Part shown: positions 55,133-63,869 of the stretch, piece by piece
How positions within the stretch are numbered: the first letter of the stretch is position 1
Layout of the letters: the number at the start of each line of letters is the position of its first letter
Assembly (NCBI GenBank): GCA_945861565.1
Contig: CAMAUY010000002.1
Coordinates: forward strand, 48,806-112,805
Direction: 5' to 3'
DNA length: 64,000 nt
Source: Akkermansia muciniphila
Lineage (GTDB): Bacteria; Verrucomicrobiota; Verrucomicrobiia; Limisphaerales; UBA9464
Notes under the pieces: model-generated
The model's database searches: none
Told to the model about the DNA's origin: nothing
Seen by the model: the letters and a program-made list of their open reading frames with translations, nothing else
Made by a program: the position numbers and the translations under genes

Positions 55133-56278
55133 ATGCGACAGAGATTACTCCAAGCCAGCTACGCCCTGACTCAATTGTCAGCGCGGATTTTTTCACGAAG
55201 CCGTGTCGCCAAGCCGGGCGTGCCCGCCAGTGTGACTCTATTCGGGCAGGAGAAGCCGGGGAAACCGGCAGGGGGAAGGCGGCCGCCTGCGGGAGATGCG
55301 ACGGAAAATTCCCGGACATCCACACGGGCTATTCCCGCGGAGATCCTAAAGAAGATCCGGCAGATCGAGATCCGCACCCGGCGGCTGGTGAGCGAGACCC
55401 TGGCCGGCCAATACCACAGTGCCTTCCGTGGCACCGGGATGGACTTCGACGAAGTGCGCGAATACCAGCCGGGTGACGAGGTTCGCACGATCGACTGGAA
55501 CGTCACGGCGCGGATGAGTCATCCGTTCGTAAAGAAGTTTCGCGAGGAGCGGGAGCTCACGGTGATGCTGGTGGTGGATTTGAGCGGATCCGGGCTGTTC
55601 GGATCGGCCATTCAATCCAAGCGGGAGCTGGCGGCCGAGATTGCCTCAGTCCTAGCCTTCTCGGCGGTGGGGAACCAGGACAAGGTCGGGCTCCTACTAT
55701 TCACCGACATTGTGGAGCACTTCCTGCCCCCAAGAAAAGGCCGCCGTCACGTGCTGCGCGTGATTCGCGACATCCTGTTTCACGAACCAACTCTGCGTGG
55801 CACCAACCTGAACGGGGCCTTGGAATTCGTAAATCGCGTCCTACCCCACCGCTCCGTGGTGATTGTTCTTTCTGATTTTCTCGGAGAAACCCATACGACT
55901 CGCGCGGAGATCCAGCAGCATCTGAGGCGCAAGGCACTCTATTCGGAAACACTGGGGCGATTGTCCGTCGCCGTCCTCCGCCAGGTCAGTCGCCGGCACG
56001 ACATGCTCGCCGTCCAAATCACCGACCCGTACGAACTCACATTGCCCAACGTCGGTCGACTCGTCCTTAAGGACGCCGAGACGGGGGAAGTCGTCGAAGT
56101 GAACACCTCCGATGATCGCCGACGCGCGGCATTTGTCTCGCGCCAGGAAAAGACCCAAAACGAATTGCTCAAACTGTTCCGCTCCGCTGGAGTCGATCAC
56201 TTACACTTGCGGACCGACGAACCCTACGAGACAAAACTCGGACAATTCTTCGATCGTCGGGTTAAGAAGCGCCGATGA
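55133..56278 (+). CDS. DUF58 domain protein of the Bat operon
   Basis: 381 residues from the ATG at 55133; the frame opens at 55076 and the true start is uncertain because homologues begin near AIPAEILKKIRQIEIRTRRLV (about residue 67 here). The core has QYHSAFRGTGMDFDEVREYQPGDEVRTIDWNVTAR (the DUF58 signature) and a VWA-like fold with MLVVDLSGSGLFG. It usually works with a MoxR AAA ATPase and VWA proteins, perhaps in folding or assembling membrane or periplasmic complexes. It is the first gene of the Bat operon and overlaps the next gene by ATGA. Confidence 0.88.
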   Translation: MRQRLLQASYALTQLSARIFSRSRVAKPGVPASVTLFGQEKPGKPAGGRRPPAGDATENSRTSTRAIPAEILKKIRQIEIRTRRLVSETLAGQYHSAFRGTGMDFDEVREYQPGDEVRTIDWNVTARMSHPFVKKFREERELTVMLVVDLSGSGLFGSAIQSKRELAAEIASVLAFSAVGNQDKVGLLLFTDIVEHFLPPRKGRRHVLRVIRDILFHEPTLRGTNLNGALEFVNRVLPHRSVVIVLSDFLGETHTTRAEIQQHLRRKALYSETLGRLSVAVLRQVSRRHDMLAVQITDPYELTLPNVGRLVLKDAETGEVVEVNTSDDRRRAAFVSRQEKTQNELLKLFRSAGVDHLHLRTDEPYETKLGQFFDRRVKKRR

Positions 56279-57075
56279 AAACTGGGACCTTCCATTCGAC
56301 TCGCCGTGCCGGCCGGTATCGCATCCGACTCGTGCTTTGCTGCGTATGGGGATTCCTGCTCTTGGCCTTGGCCACCGGGCAGGCGGCGCTCAAATCGAAT
56401 GGCGTCATCGATGTATCCAGCAACGCGCCCACCTCAACCTCCACCCAGGAAACACTCCGAGATATTACCGGTCCGGTGGACATCGCGACGCGGTGGACGT
56501 GGCTCGGGAGGACGGTACTCGCCCTGGCGTTGGGTTTGTTCGGGTGGTGGCTCTGGAATCTCTGGCAGAAAAACCGCGCCAATACCCGGGCTGGCCGGGG
56601 AATCTCCGCCGAGGATCGTGCCCGGGAACGACTGCGTGAGGCTTGGGCACATATTACGGATCCTCCCCGCTTCTGTTCCTTCGTTTCGATCGTTGTCCGG
56701 GATTTTCTCGGCGACAAGTTTGGATGGCCCGCTTCCAAGCAGACGACCGAGGAATTCCTGGAGGAATATGCCAGTGGAAACTCCTTGGCTCCTCACCACC
56801 GGGATCTGCTGGAGGATTTCTTGTCTCGTTGTGATCTGGTAAAATTCGCGCGATACGAGGCCGCCCGCCCCGAACTTGAAGACTTGCACCAGGCGGCATT
56901 GCGGGTGGTCGAAGAGACGACCGCTCCGCAACCGTCCCCACCGCCGACGATCGAAAGCGGTCCATCGTCCAGGCTTGGATCTGCGGATTTCAGTGCGAAC
57001 GGCACGGGTGCTGAACCCGTTCTTGTCGGGGAGGAACGTTATATGCCGCGCGAACATCCAACGCTTATTCCATGA
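56275..57075 (+). CDS. DUF4381-like membrane protein
   Basis: 266 residues. An N-terminal hydrophobic segment (signal or anchor, about 18-38) and one membrane helix with WTWLGRTVLALALGLFGWWLWNLW near 73-96 lead to a cytoplasmic part: RARERLREAWAHITDPPRFCSFVSIVVRDFLGDKF and LEEFLSRCDLVKFARYEAARPELEDLHQAAL. The DPPRF...VR..L pattern and position fit the short 'DUF4381' genes between DUF58 and BatA in Bat operons. It overlaps both neighbours by ATGA. Confidence 0.78.
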   Translation: MKTGTFHSTRRAGRYRIRLVLCCVWGFLLLALATGQAALKSNGVIDVSSNAPTSTSTQETLRDITGPVDIATRWTWLGRTVLALALGLFGWWLWNLWQKNRANTRAGRGISAEDRARERLREAWAHITDPPRFCSFVSIVVRDFLGDKFGWPASKQTTEEFLEEYASGNSLAPHHRDLLEDFLSRCDLVKFARYEAARPELEDLHQAALRVVEETTAPQPSPPPTIESGPSSRLGSADFSANGTGAEPVLVGEERYMPREHPTLIP

Positions 57076-58067
57076 ACTTCGCAGCTCCCTGGTGGCTTCT
57101 GGGTCTGCCCCTGATCCCGCTCCTAGCCTGGCTGCGCGGGCGGACCGGGCGGGAATCGGCCTTCCTCTATTCCAGCGTGGGTCTCGTCAAGGGTATCACT
57201 CAACTCTCGCGCTCGCGCGCCGGCCGTTTTCTTCTGATCTTGCGATGGGTTACTCTCGCGCTGTTCGTCATCGGAATGGCCCGGCCTCAACTCGGCGAAG
57301 GCCACGCCCCGCATAAGGCCAGCGGGATTGACATTGTGGTGGCTTTCGATCTGTCGGGCAGCATGGCAGCCGAGGATTTTGAGCTGCACGGCAAACGAGT
57401 CAATCGTGTCCAGATCGCCAAGGATGTCCTCAGTCAGTTCGTCGACAGTCGGCCGAACGATCGGATCGGCTTGGTGGCCTTCGCTCGCAACGCGTATATC
57501 GCCGCGCCCCTCACCCTCGATCACGAATTCCTGAAGGCCAATCTCGATCGGATCAACCTCGGCCAGGTGGAAGATGGCACTGCGATCGGATCCGCCATCA
57601 CGGCTGCGGTGAACAGGCTCCGCGGATTGAAGTCGAAGAGTCGGATTGTAATTCTGATGACCGACGGTCAGGACAATGCCAGCAAAGTGCCACCGCTCAC
57701 CGCGGCGGACGCCGCCAAGGCGCTCGGAGTGAAGGTCTATACCATTGGTGTTGGCACCCATGGCACCGCTCCGGTTCCGACCCAGGACATGTTTGGCCGA
57801 CGGGTCTATGTCCAGCAGGCGGTGGACATTGATGAAGACACGCTGCGGAAAATCTCCGACCGTACCGGCGGGCGCTACTACCGCGCCGACAGCGCCGCGA
57901 CCCTGAGGACGATTTACGCCGAGATCGACAAATTTGAAAAAACGGAGGTGGAAGTTCGGAAGTACCAGTTCTACCACGAGCTCTTCGCCTACTTCGTCAG
58001 CCCGGGACTCGCGCTCTTCTTTCTCGAAGTGATCCTCGGCCATACGGTTTGGCGGAAGTTACCCTAA
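57072..58067 (+). CDS. batA: BatA VWA-domain membrane protein
   Basis: 331 residues. Two N-terminal helices (about 8-20 and 55-75), a periplasm-exposed VWA domain with MIDAS DLSGS at 93-97 and IVILMTDGQDNASK near 193, and a C-terminal helix (YFVSPGLALFFLEVILGH) follow the BatA plan. The metal site appears intact. In Bacteroides, Bat proteins support aerotolerance; the molecular role is unclear. It lies inside an operon of overlapping genes. Confidence 0.9.
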   Translation: MNFAAPWWLLGLPLIPLLAWLRGRTGRESAFLYSSVGLVKGITQLSRSRAGRFLLILRWVTLALFVIGMARPQLGEGHAPHKASGIDIVVAFDLSGSMAAEDFELHGKRVNRVQIAKDVLSQFVDSRPNDRIGLVAFARNAYIAAPLTLDHEFLKANLDRINLGQVEDGTAIGSAITAAVNRLRGLKSKSRIVILMTDGQDNASKVPPLTAADAAKALGVKVYTIGVGTHGTAPVPTQDMFGRRVYVQQAVDIDEDTLRKISDRTGGRYYRADSAATLRTIYAEIDKFEKTEVEVRKYQFYHELFAYFVSPGLALFFLEVILGHTVWRKLP

Positions 58068-58076
58068 CCACCGGAC

Positions 58077-60095
58077 ATGACCTTTGCCTCTCAATTCTAC
58101 CTCGCGCTCACCGCCCTTTTAGTGCCGGCGACGGTGGCATTTCTCATTTGGACGTGGCGGCTCAAGCAGCAGGCGGTCCGTCGGTTCGTGAGCACACGCC
58201 TGCTCGCAGCCCTGACCGTGGGGGTATCGAGGCCGCGCCAGATCGTGAAGCGCATCCTGCTCGGAACGGCCATCAGTTTGGTCCTCCTCGCGCTGGCCCA
58301 GCCGCAGTGGGGATTTCGGGAAGAGGAAGCGCGCATCCGGGGATTGGACATCATGGTGGCACTCGATACCTCGAAATCCATGCTGGCGACGGATCTCCGG
58401 CCCAATCGACTCGAGCGCGCCAAACTCGCCGCGCAAGACCTCCTCGAAATCGCCAAGACCGACCGTCTCGGATTGGTCGCCTTTGCCGGCAGCGCGTTCC
58501 TGCAATGCCCACTGACACTGGATGAGGAGGCCTTTCGTGCGACGCTGACTCAATTGGACACCGAAGTGATTCCACAGGGCGGCACGGCTCTCGGGGAAGC
58601 GATCGATACCTCCGTGGAGGCGTTCAGCAAGGAAGGAGGAGGGCGCCGGGTGCTGGTGCTCATGACGGATGGTGAAGACCACGAAGAAGGCGCCGTCGAC
58701 GCGGCCCGGAAGGCTGCCGCCGCGGGGGTCCGGATCTTTACGGTTGGAATCGGGACCCCGAATGGTGAAATCCTGTTCACTCCAGATCCCTACGGAAACA
58801 AGGTCTTCATCAAGGATTCCGCCGGGAACGCCGTGAAGTCCCAACTCGACGAATCATTGCTGAAGAAGATCGCCGAAGCCGGCGATGGATTCTATATCCC
58901 ACTTCAGAATGCCCAGTCGATCGCGGCCCTCTATCAACAAGGGATCGCCACGATGCCTCGACGGGACGGAGCCGTTCGATCAGTCCGAGCTCGACAGGAA
59001 CGATTTCAGTGGCCGCTGGGACTCGCGATCCTGCTGCTTATTCTCGAGATCCTGTTGCCCGATCACCGCCGGCCGGCATCCCGGGAGGCGGTGCCATCGC
59101 TTGGAAGTGTGGCGGGCGGACCGGCGGTGGCCGGGTTGTTGGTGATCTTGTTTTTGTGGCCCGCGACGCTTTCCGCCTCAGGCCGTTCGGCGAACCGAGC
59201 GTATGCCAAGGGCGACTACGAATCCGCCCTGCGCGAATACCAGGCACTGCTGCGGGAGGAACCGGAAAATCCTCGACTACAATTCAATGCCGGCGCCGCA
59301 GCATTCAAGCTGGGGCAGAGTGCCGAAGCCCTGAAACACTTCGAAGTGGCAACTCGGGACCCCGACTTGAACCTTCAGGGAAACGCCTACTACAACCTTG
59401 GAACGGTCTTCGCCAAGCTCGGTGAACAAGCCGACGCGGACCCGGAGAAACTGGGGCACCTGGAGCAAGCCTTGAAACATTTTGACGGCGCACTGCAATT
59501 GCAACCCGACAATGCGGATGCAAAATACAACCGAGATCTGGTGAAAAAGCGATTGGAAGAGCTCCAGAAAAAGATGCCGCCCGATCCGAACAAAAAATCC
59601 GACAACAAGAAACAGGACAAGGATCCAAAACAGGACAAAGACACGAAGGATCAAAAAGACGGCCAATCGGATTCGGAAAAGGATTCGCAGGAAGAGAAAT
59701 CGGAACAACAACCTCCCTCGGAAAAGAACCCCGACGGCTCGCAGAAACAAGACCCATCGAAACCGGATTCGAAAGAGAATCCCAGTTCGAAGTCTGACCA
59801 ACCCGATGGGCAGAAGGGGGACGATCAACCGCCCGATGCCGACCCAAAGAAAGGGTCGAAGAGCTCGGACAAGAAGGAGAGCGACGAACAAAAGCCAGAC
59901 GGTTCCGGCGGGACGCCCGCGGAACAAGAGCGGGCGGAAGAAGCCGAGGCCCAGGCGGCCGCCCAGGCGGGAAAGATGACACCCGCCATGGCGAACAAGC
60001 TTCTCGACACGACAAAAAACAACGAAAAAGCGATGCTTTTCCGCATGGTTGATCGAAAACCGACGGGAAAGGAACGCTCGCGCAAAGAATGGTGA
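58077..60095 (+). CDS. BatB-BatC fusion: VWA domain plus TPR and charged tail
   Basis: 672 residues. The first 330 are a second VWA protein (BatB) with MIDAS DTSKS at 97-101 and RVLVLMTDGEDHEEGA near 190, flanked by helices. Residues about 370-500 hold TPR units (NRAYAKGDYESALREYQALLREEPENPRLQFNAGAAAFKLGQ), as in BatC. A Lys/Asp/Glu-rich disordered stretch then runs to about 635 (KKSDNKKQDKDPKQDKDTKD), ending KLLDTTKNNEKAMLFR...RSRKEW, the usual BatC end. The fusion joins two proteins that are separate in Bacteroides. It lies 9 bases from batA and overlaps batD. Confidence 0.88.
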   Translation: MTFASQFYLALTALLVPATVAFLIWTWRLKQQAVRRFVSTRLLAALTVGVSRPRQIVKRILLGTAISLVLLALAQPQWGFREEEARIRGLDIMVALDTSKSMLATDLRPNRLERAKLAAQDLLEIAKTDRLGLVAFAGSAFLQCPLTLDEEAFRATLTQLDTEVIPQGGTALGEAIDTSVEAFSKEGGGRRVLVLMTDGEDHEEGAVDAARKAAAAGVRIFTVGIGTPNGEILFTPDPYGNKVFIKDSAGNAVKSQLDESLLKKIAEAGDGFYIPLQNAQSIAALYQQGIATMPRRDGAVRSVRARQERFQWPLGLAILLLILEILLPDHRRPASREAVPSLGSVAGGPAVAGLLVILFLWPATLSASGRSANRAYAKGDYESALREYQALLREEPENPRLQFNAGAAAFKLGQSAEALKHFEVATRDPDLNLQGNAYYNLGTVFAKLGEQADADPEKLGHLEQALKHFDGALQLQPDNADAKYNRDLVKKRLEELQKKMPPDPNKKSDNKKQDKDPKQDKDTKDQKDGQSDSEKDSQEEKSEQQPPSEKNPDGSQKQDPSKPDSKENPSSKSDQPDGQKGDDQPPDADPKKGSKSSDKKESDEQKPDGSGGTPAEQERAEEAEAQAAAQAGKMTPAMANKLLDTTKNNEKAMLFRMVDRKPTGKERSRKEW

Positions 60096-61903
60096 CCCTC
60101 CGCTCACACCTCTCACAGTGGATCCGGATTGGAACGTCCATCCGCCGGGTTCTTGCCGCGTTGGCGCTCCTGATTTCGATTGCTCTTGCCCGCGCGGGCA
60201 GCTTCACGACTTCCCTACAAAACACGACCGTCGAGCTGGGACAGAGCACGATCTTTAGCCTGCAATTCCAAGATCTACAGGTGCCAAGCCAACCCCAATT
60301 GCCGTCCCTTGGGGACATCACGGTTCGCTACCTCGGCCCGCTGAGCCAGCAGTCGTTCGTCAATGGAAAGCGCTCCTCCAGCATCACCTTCCGTTATCAG
60401 ATCACCCCGAATAAACCGGGCGAAGTCACTCTCCCGGCACTCTCCATCTCGATCGGAGGACAGTCCTACTCCAGCCAATCTCTCAAATTGATTGTCGCCC
60501 CCCCGAACACCATGACCGCTCCGGAGGGCGATGCGGGCCTGCTTTTCCTCAAACTGATCACGCCAACCAACGACCTCGTTCTGGGGGAAACTTTTCCCTT
60601 CGAAATTCGGCTTTTCTTCGCCGCTAATCTTCGCGAAACCTCCAATCCTAAACTCGAACTCGACGGCTTCATCCTCGGAAAAACCGCCCAACCGGAACAA
60701 GGCCAAACCCGCATCGGCGGCAAGCCCTATGGAACCGTAACCTGGCGGATGTCAGCCACCGCGGCCAAGGCGGGTAATCTCCCATTCGGTCCGGTCGAAA
60801 TGGAAATGATGGCGGTCCTCCCGGGAGCCCAACCCCGCGGCGGCATATTTAATCCCTTCGGAATGTTTTCGGAACACCGCCGCGTTTCTCTCCAAAGCGG
60901 CACGAATGTACTCCGCGTTGTTCCCCCTCCCGTGAACGGACGCCCCGCCAACTTCGGCGGCGCTGTGGGCAAGTTCCGCCTCCTCAATTCCCTCTCCACC
61001 ACCAATGTCGCTGTCGGCGATCCCATCACCCTTCGGGCACAGGTCGCCGGGCGTGGTAACTTCGATCAAGTCAACATGCCCGTCCTCGTGTCGACCAATG
61101 GGCTGCGCATCTACGATGCGCAATCGGAAGTGCAGACGACGGATGACCTCGGTTTGGAGGGCGTCAAATCGTTTGAGCAAATTATTATCCCGGAACAAAC
61201 CGGCTTTGTGCAATTTCCCGAGATTCAATTCAGCTACTTCGACCCGGAATCGAAATCGTACGTTACTTTAAAGCATGCCCCCACCCCCATTACAGTGCGA
61301 CCGGGAGCGGCTCTCTCAGCAAACCTTCCCACCCGCAACGCTGCGGACACCACGCCGGCCCCGCTTCCCCCGCCCGTCGCCCCAAAGAACGAATTGCAGC
61401 CTATTGTCTATGCCCTCGGACCTCCTCTGAACCCGCGGCCGTGGATCCGCCGTCCCGGGGTGCTCGCCGCACTGACTTTTCCACTGCCCGCCTACGCGCT
61501 GTTCGCGGCGTGGCATCGCCGACGGCAGGAACACATTCGAGATCCTCGCCGCCAACGACGCGCTGCCGCCGAACAGTCGATCGCCGCCGGACTCTCGGCG
61601 CTCACCCGCCAGGCCGCCGCCGGGGACAGCGCCGGTTTCTTCGCATCGCTCGGAGGGGTGCTCCGAGAAAAAATTGGCCTCGCACTCGACATCCCCGCCG
61701 CCGCCATCACCGAGGAAATCATCGACAGCCGCCTTCTCTCGATCGGATTGGCCGATATTGTCATCACCGGATTGAACGAGCTATTTTCCGCCCTGAACCA
61801 GGCGAGATTTGCCCCCGACCATTCGGTCGAAGAACTGGAATCGTTCCAGCAGCGATTGCGCACCGTGTGCGATGCCCTGGACAGATCGAGAGAACAACGA
61901 TGA
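60089..61903 (+). CDS. batD: BatD-like oxygen-tolerance protein
   Basis: 604 residues. The signal peptide is followed by beta-sandwich repeats: FTTSLQNTTVELGQSTIFSLQFQD, RYQITPNKPGEVTLPALSISIGGQSYSS and LRAQVAGRGNFDQVNMPVLVS. A C-terminal membrane helix near 452-470 leads to a cytoplasmic tail with TRQAAAGDSAGFFASLGGVLREKIG. The order matches BatD in Bat operons. The start overlaps the BatBC stop and its own stop overlaps batE (ATGA). It is a membrane-anchored periplasmic protein, probably in a Bat complex. Confidence 0.88.
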   Translation: MVTLRSHLSQWIRIGTSIRRVLAALALLISIALARAGSFTTSLQNTTVELGQSTIFSLQFQDLQVPSQPQLPSLGDITVRYLGPLSQQSFVNGKRSSSITFRYQITPNKPGEVTLPALSISIGGQSYSSQSLKLIVAPPNTMTAPEGDAGLLFLKLITPTNDLVLGETFPFEIRLFFAANLRETSNPKLELDGFILGKTAQPEQGQTRIGGKPYGTVTWRMSATAAKAGNLPFGPVEMEMMAVLPGAQPRGGIFNPFGMFSEHRRVSLQSGTNVLRVVPPPVNGRPANFGGAVGKFRLLNSLSTTNVAVGDPITLRAQVAGRGNFDQVNMPVLVSTNGLRIYDAQSEVQTTDDLGLEGVKSFEQIIIPEQTGFVQFPEIQFSYFDPESKSYVTLKHAPTPITVRPGAALSANLPTRNAADTTPAPLPPPVAPKNELQPIVYALGPPLNPRPWIRRPGVLAALTFPLPAYALFAAWHRRRQEHIRDPRRQRRAAAEQSIAAGLSALTRQAAAGDSAGFFASLGGVLREKIGLALDIPAAAITEEIIDSRLLSIGLADIVITGLNELFSALNQARFAPDHSVEELESFQQRLRTVCDALDRSREQR

Positions 61904-62658
61904 TTTTTCGCAGCGCCATCCGAAATGGCGGGGGGCTTTTCCTCGTCCTCCTGTTCGCCATCATCGCCACGCGTGGGGACGCCGGGGCTGATTTCGCCGC
62001 CGCCAATCAATTCTACGAGCAGGGCCGTTTCACGGAAGCGGCCCGTGCCTATGAACGGCTCATTGAACTCGGGACGGATACCACCGGAGTCCACTACAAC
62101 CTCGCCAATACCCGCTATAAGGCCGGTCAACTCGGCGCCGCTCTGGGACATTGGCGCCTCGCTCAATCGGCTAGCCCGCGTCAACCCGAGATTGAATCCA
62201 ACCTTCAGTTCGCCCAAGCCAACGCACCGACGCTCCGACGGTCGGCATTGCAATCCTGGGAATCGTGGGTCCGCCACCTCACCCTCAACGAATGGACCGT
62301 GCTCGCTCTGGCCAGCGTCTGGCTATGGACGGCTCTGCTGATGGGAACCACCCTGCGTCCCACGTTCGCCACGGGCCTTCGCGGCTACACGCTGGTTGCG
62401 GCGATTGCGGCGCTTCTTTCCCTCCTCGGTTTAGGGATCTCCGCCTGGTCTCGAATCGTCCGGCCTCTCGCGATAGTGATTTCGAAGGATGCCCCCGTTC
62501 GCTACGGACCGGTGGAGGAATCGAAGGTGGCTTTCACATTGACCGAGGGAATGGAGGCCCGACTTCACGAGAGTCGTGGCGGCTGGCACCGAATCTCACT
62601 GCCCGACGGGCAGAGCCAGGGCTGGATTCGCAGCGGTACATGCGTCGTGGTGCGGTAG
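61900..62658 (+). CDS. batE: BatE-like TPR and SH3-domain membrane protein
   Basis: 252 residues from the ATG at 61900. The signal peptide is followed by TPR repeats (NQFYEQGRFTEAARAYERLIELGTD, VHYNLANTRYKAGQLGAALGHWRLA). Two membrane helices (about 133-150 and 160-183) precede a C-terminal SH3-like segment (APVRYGPVEESKVAFTLTEGMEARLHESRGGWHRISLPDGQSQGWIRS). This matches BatE, the last protein of the operon. It overlaps batD by ATGA, and the operon ends here. Confidence 0.87.
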   Translation: MIFRSAIRNGGGLFLVLLFAIIATRGDAGADFAAANQFYEQGRFTEAARAYERLIELGTDTTGVHYNLANTRYKAGQLGAALGHWRLAQSASPRQPEIESNLQFAQANAPTLRRSALQSWESWVRHLTLNEWTVLALASVWLWTALLMGTTLRPTFATGLRGYTLVAAIAALLSLLGLGISAWSRIVRPLAIVISKDAPVRYGPVEESKVAFTLTEGMEARLHESRGGWHRISLPDGQSQGWIRSGTCVVVR

Positions 62659-62743
62659 TCCAAGCTGTCCGGCGACCCGGAATTCATACTGCCGCAAAGC
62701 CCTTATCGCCGCTGAGATTGCAGGGGTTTCCGGTCGAATGGGG

Positions 62744-63157
62744 TTAGTGGTCATGGCCTCCGTAAATCCACATCGGCTCCGTCTGTCCGGCGTGCTCAAA
62801 ACCGAGCTTGCGGTAGAAATCGACCGCCCGCCCATCGGCGGTGACCATGTGCTGATGGAAGCCTTCGTAGCGAGCCATGAGTCGGCGCATCAGCCCGGTG
62901 CCAATACCGCGCCTCTGATAGTCGGGATGGACAAGAAGATGCGGGTAATAGACGACAAGGTAGCCGTCGGAGATAGCGTAGCCGAGGCCGACGAGGCGCT
63001 CGCCGTGACTTGCAGTGAAGAGAGAATGCGCGCCGATCAAAGCACGATGGAGCAAGAACGGCTTCTCGGCCGATGACCACTCGTTCGCGCGGTAAAGCGC
63101 GACGACGCTCTCTATGGAAAAGTCGCGCGAGTCTCGGTATTGAATGGCTTCGTTCAC
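62744..63157 (-). CDS. GNAT family N-acetyltransferase
   Basis: 137 residues. The acetyl-CoA site is LLVHPDYQRRGIGTGLMRRLMARY (QxxGxG/A motif near 84-89), preceded by the beta strand GYLVVYYPHLLVH, with AVDFYRKLGFEHAG at the end. The substrate is unknown. It is convergent with the Bat operon. Confidence 0.9.
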   Translation of the reverse strand: MNEAIQYRDSRDFSIESVVALYRANEWSSAEKPFLLHRALIGAHSLFTASHGERLVGLGYAISDGYLVVYYPHLLVHPDYQRRGIGTGLMRRLMARYEGFHQHMVTADGRAVDFYRKLGFEHAGQTEPMWIYGGHDH

Positions 63158-63228
63158 AGGCGACGCGAGGAATGTCTCAAATTACAGCTCCCTCGTCCAT
63201 CGCGCGGTGGGTGAGACGAGGGCGGACA

Positions 63229-63375
63229 GCCGCCGAGATTGCCATTGTGCAGCGCTTGGGTCACCGCCCGGATTTCCTCTTCACCCACCGCCGACTTGTG
63301 AAATGGGATCCGTGCCGTCGGCACCCAGGTTTTCGACGGCGATGGGTAACCGACTGGAGCGGAAACGGGGGACAT
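63229..63375 (-). pseudogene. DegT/DnrJ/EryC1 aminotransferase N-terminal fragment
   Basis: From 63309 downward the frame reads IPFHKSAVGEEEIRAVTQAL then HNGNLGG, the N-terminal pattern of PLP-dependent sugar aminotransferases (WecE-like '[IV]PFxxPxxGxEExxxVxxxLxSG'). After about 27 residues the match stops, and the PLP-binding Lys and all later parts are absent. The rest of the gap, 63158-63228 and 63376-63548, holds nothing recognisable. Confidence 0.55.
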
Positions 63376-63548
63376 GAATGATGCGATAGAGGTGTTACCG
63401 TGGACTCACAGCAACCGGTCACTTAATGAAGCAGATTTCTGTCTGACACCCGGGTTAAGGTCCAGTTCAAGGACAGGATTGTAAATTCCGGCGCATCGAG
63501 TAAGACTCGAAAAGGAAATCCATTTAAAATTGGCCCGTAGGATCTACC

Positions 63549-63869
63549 ATGAGTGCAAGTCACATCTTCCGAGAGTGGAGGCTCGCCGTCGTCATTACCG
63601 CGGCCGTCGCCGCCGTGGCATCCCGTGCGGATGACATGGTATTGCGATGGAATCAAGTGCTGCATACCACGGTCCGAATCGACAATACCAGTCCCGGTCC
63701 TACGTGGGCATCCCTGAACTCTGCCCGGGTCCACCTCGCCATTTTCGAGGCGGTGAACTCAATCCGAAGAACCTACCAACCGTTCTACGAGTATGTCCCG
63801 GCTTCTCCGGAGGCCTCCGTCGACGCCGCCGCGGCGCAGGCGGCCTATCGAATGCGGAGGACGGTCTGA
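63549..63869 (+). pseudogene. Vanadium-haloperoxidase/PAP2-like protein, truncated
   Basis: 106 codons. A signal peptide (about 1-27) is followed by MVLRWNQVLHTTVRIDNTSPGPTWASLNSARVHLAIFEAVNSI and RTYQPFYEYVPASPEASVDAAAAQAAYR. This is the N-terminal portion of bacterial vanadium-dependent haloperoxidase-like phosphatases, which normally run past 400 residues. Homology ends at AYR, and the frame stops at 63869, at the boundary with sequence resembling a mobile-element end. The catalytic PAP2 motifs are therefore missing. Confidence 0.7.

Noticed and set aside
61441..61899. Upstream in-frame extension of batE
   Set aside because: It lies entirely inside batD in another frame. The ATG at 61900 starts a proper signal peptide and overlaps the batD stop by ATGA.
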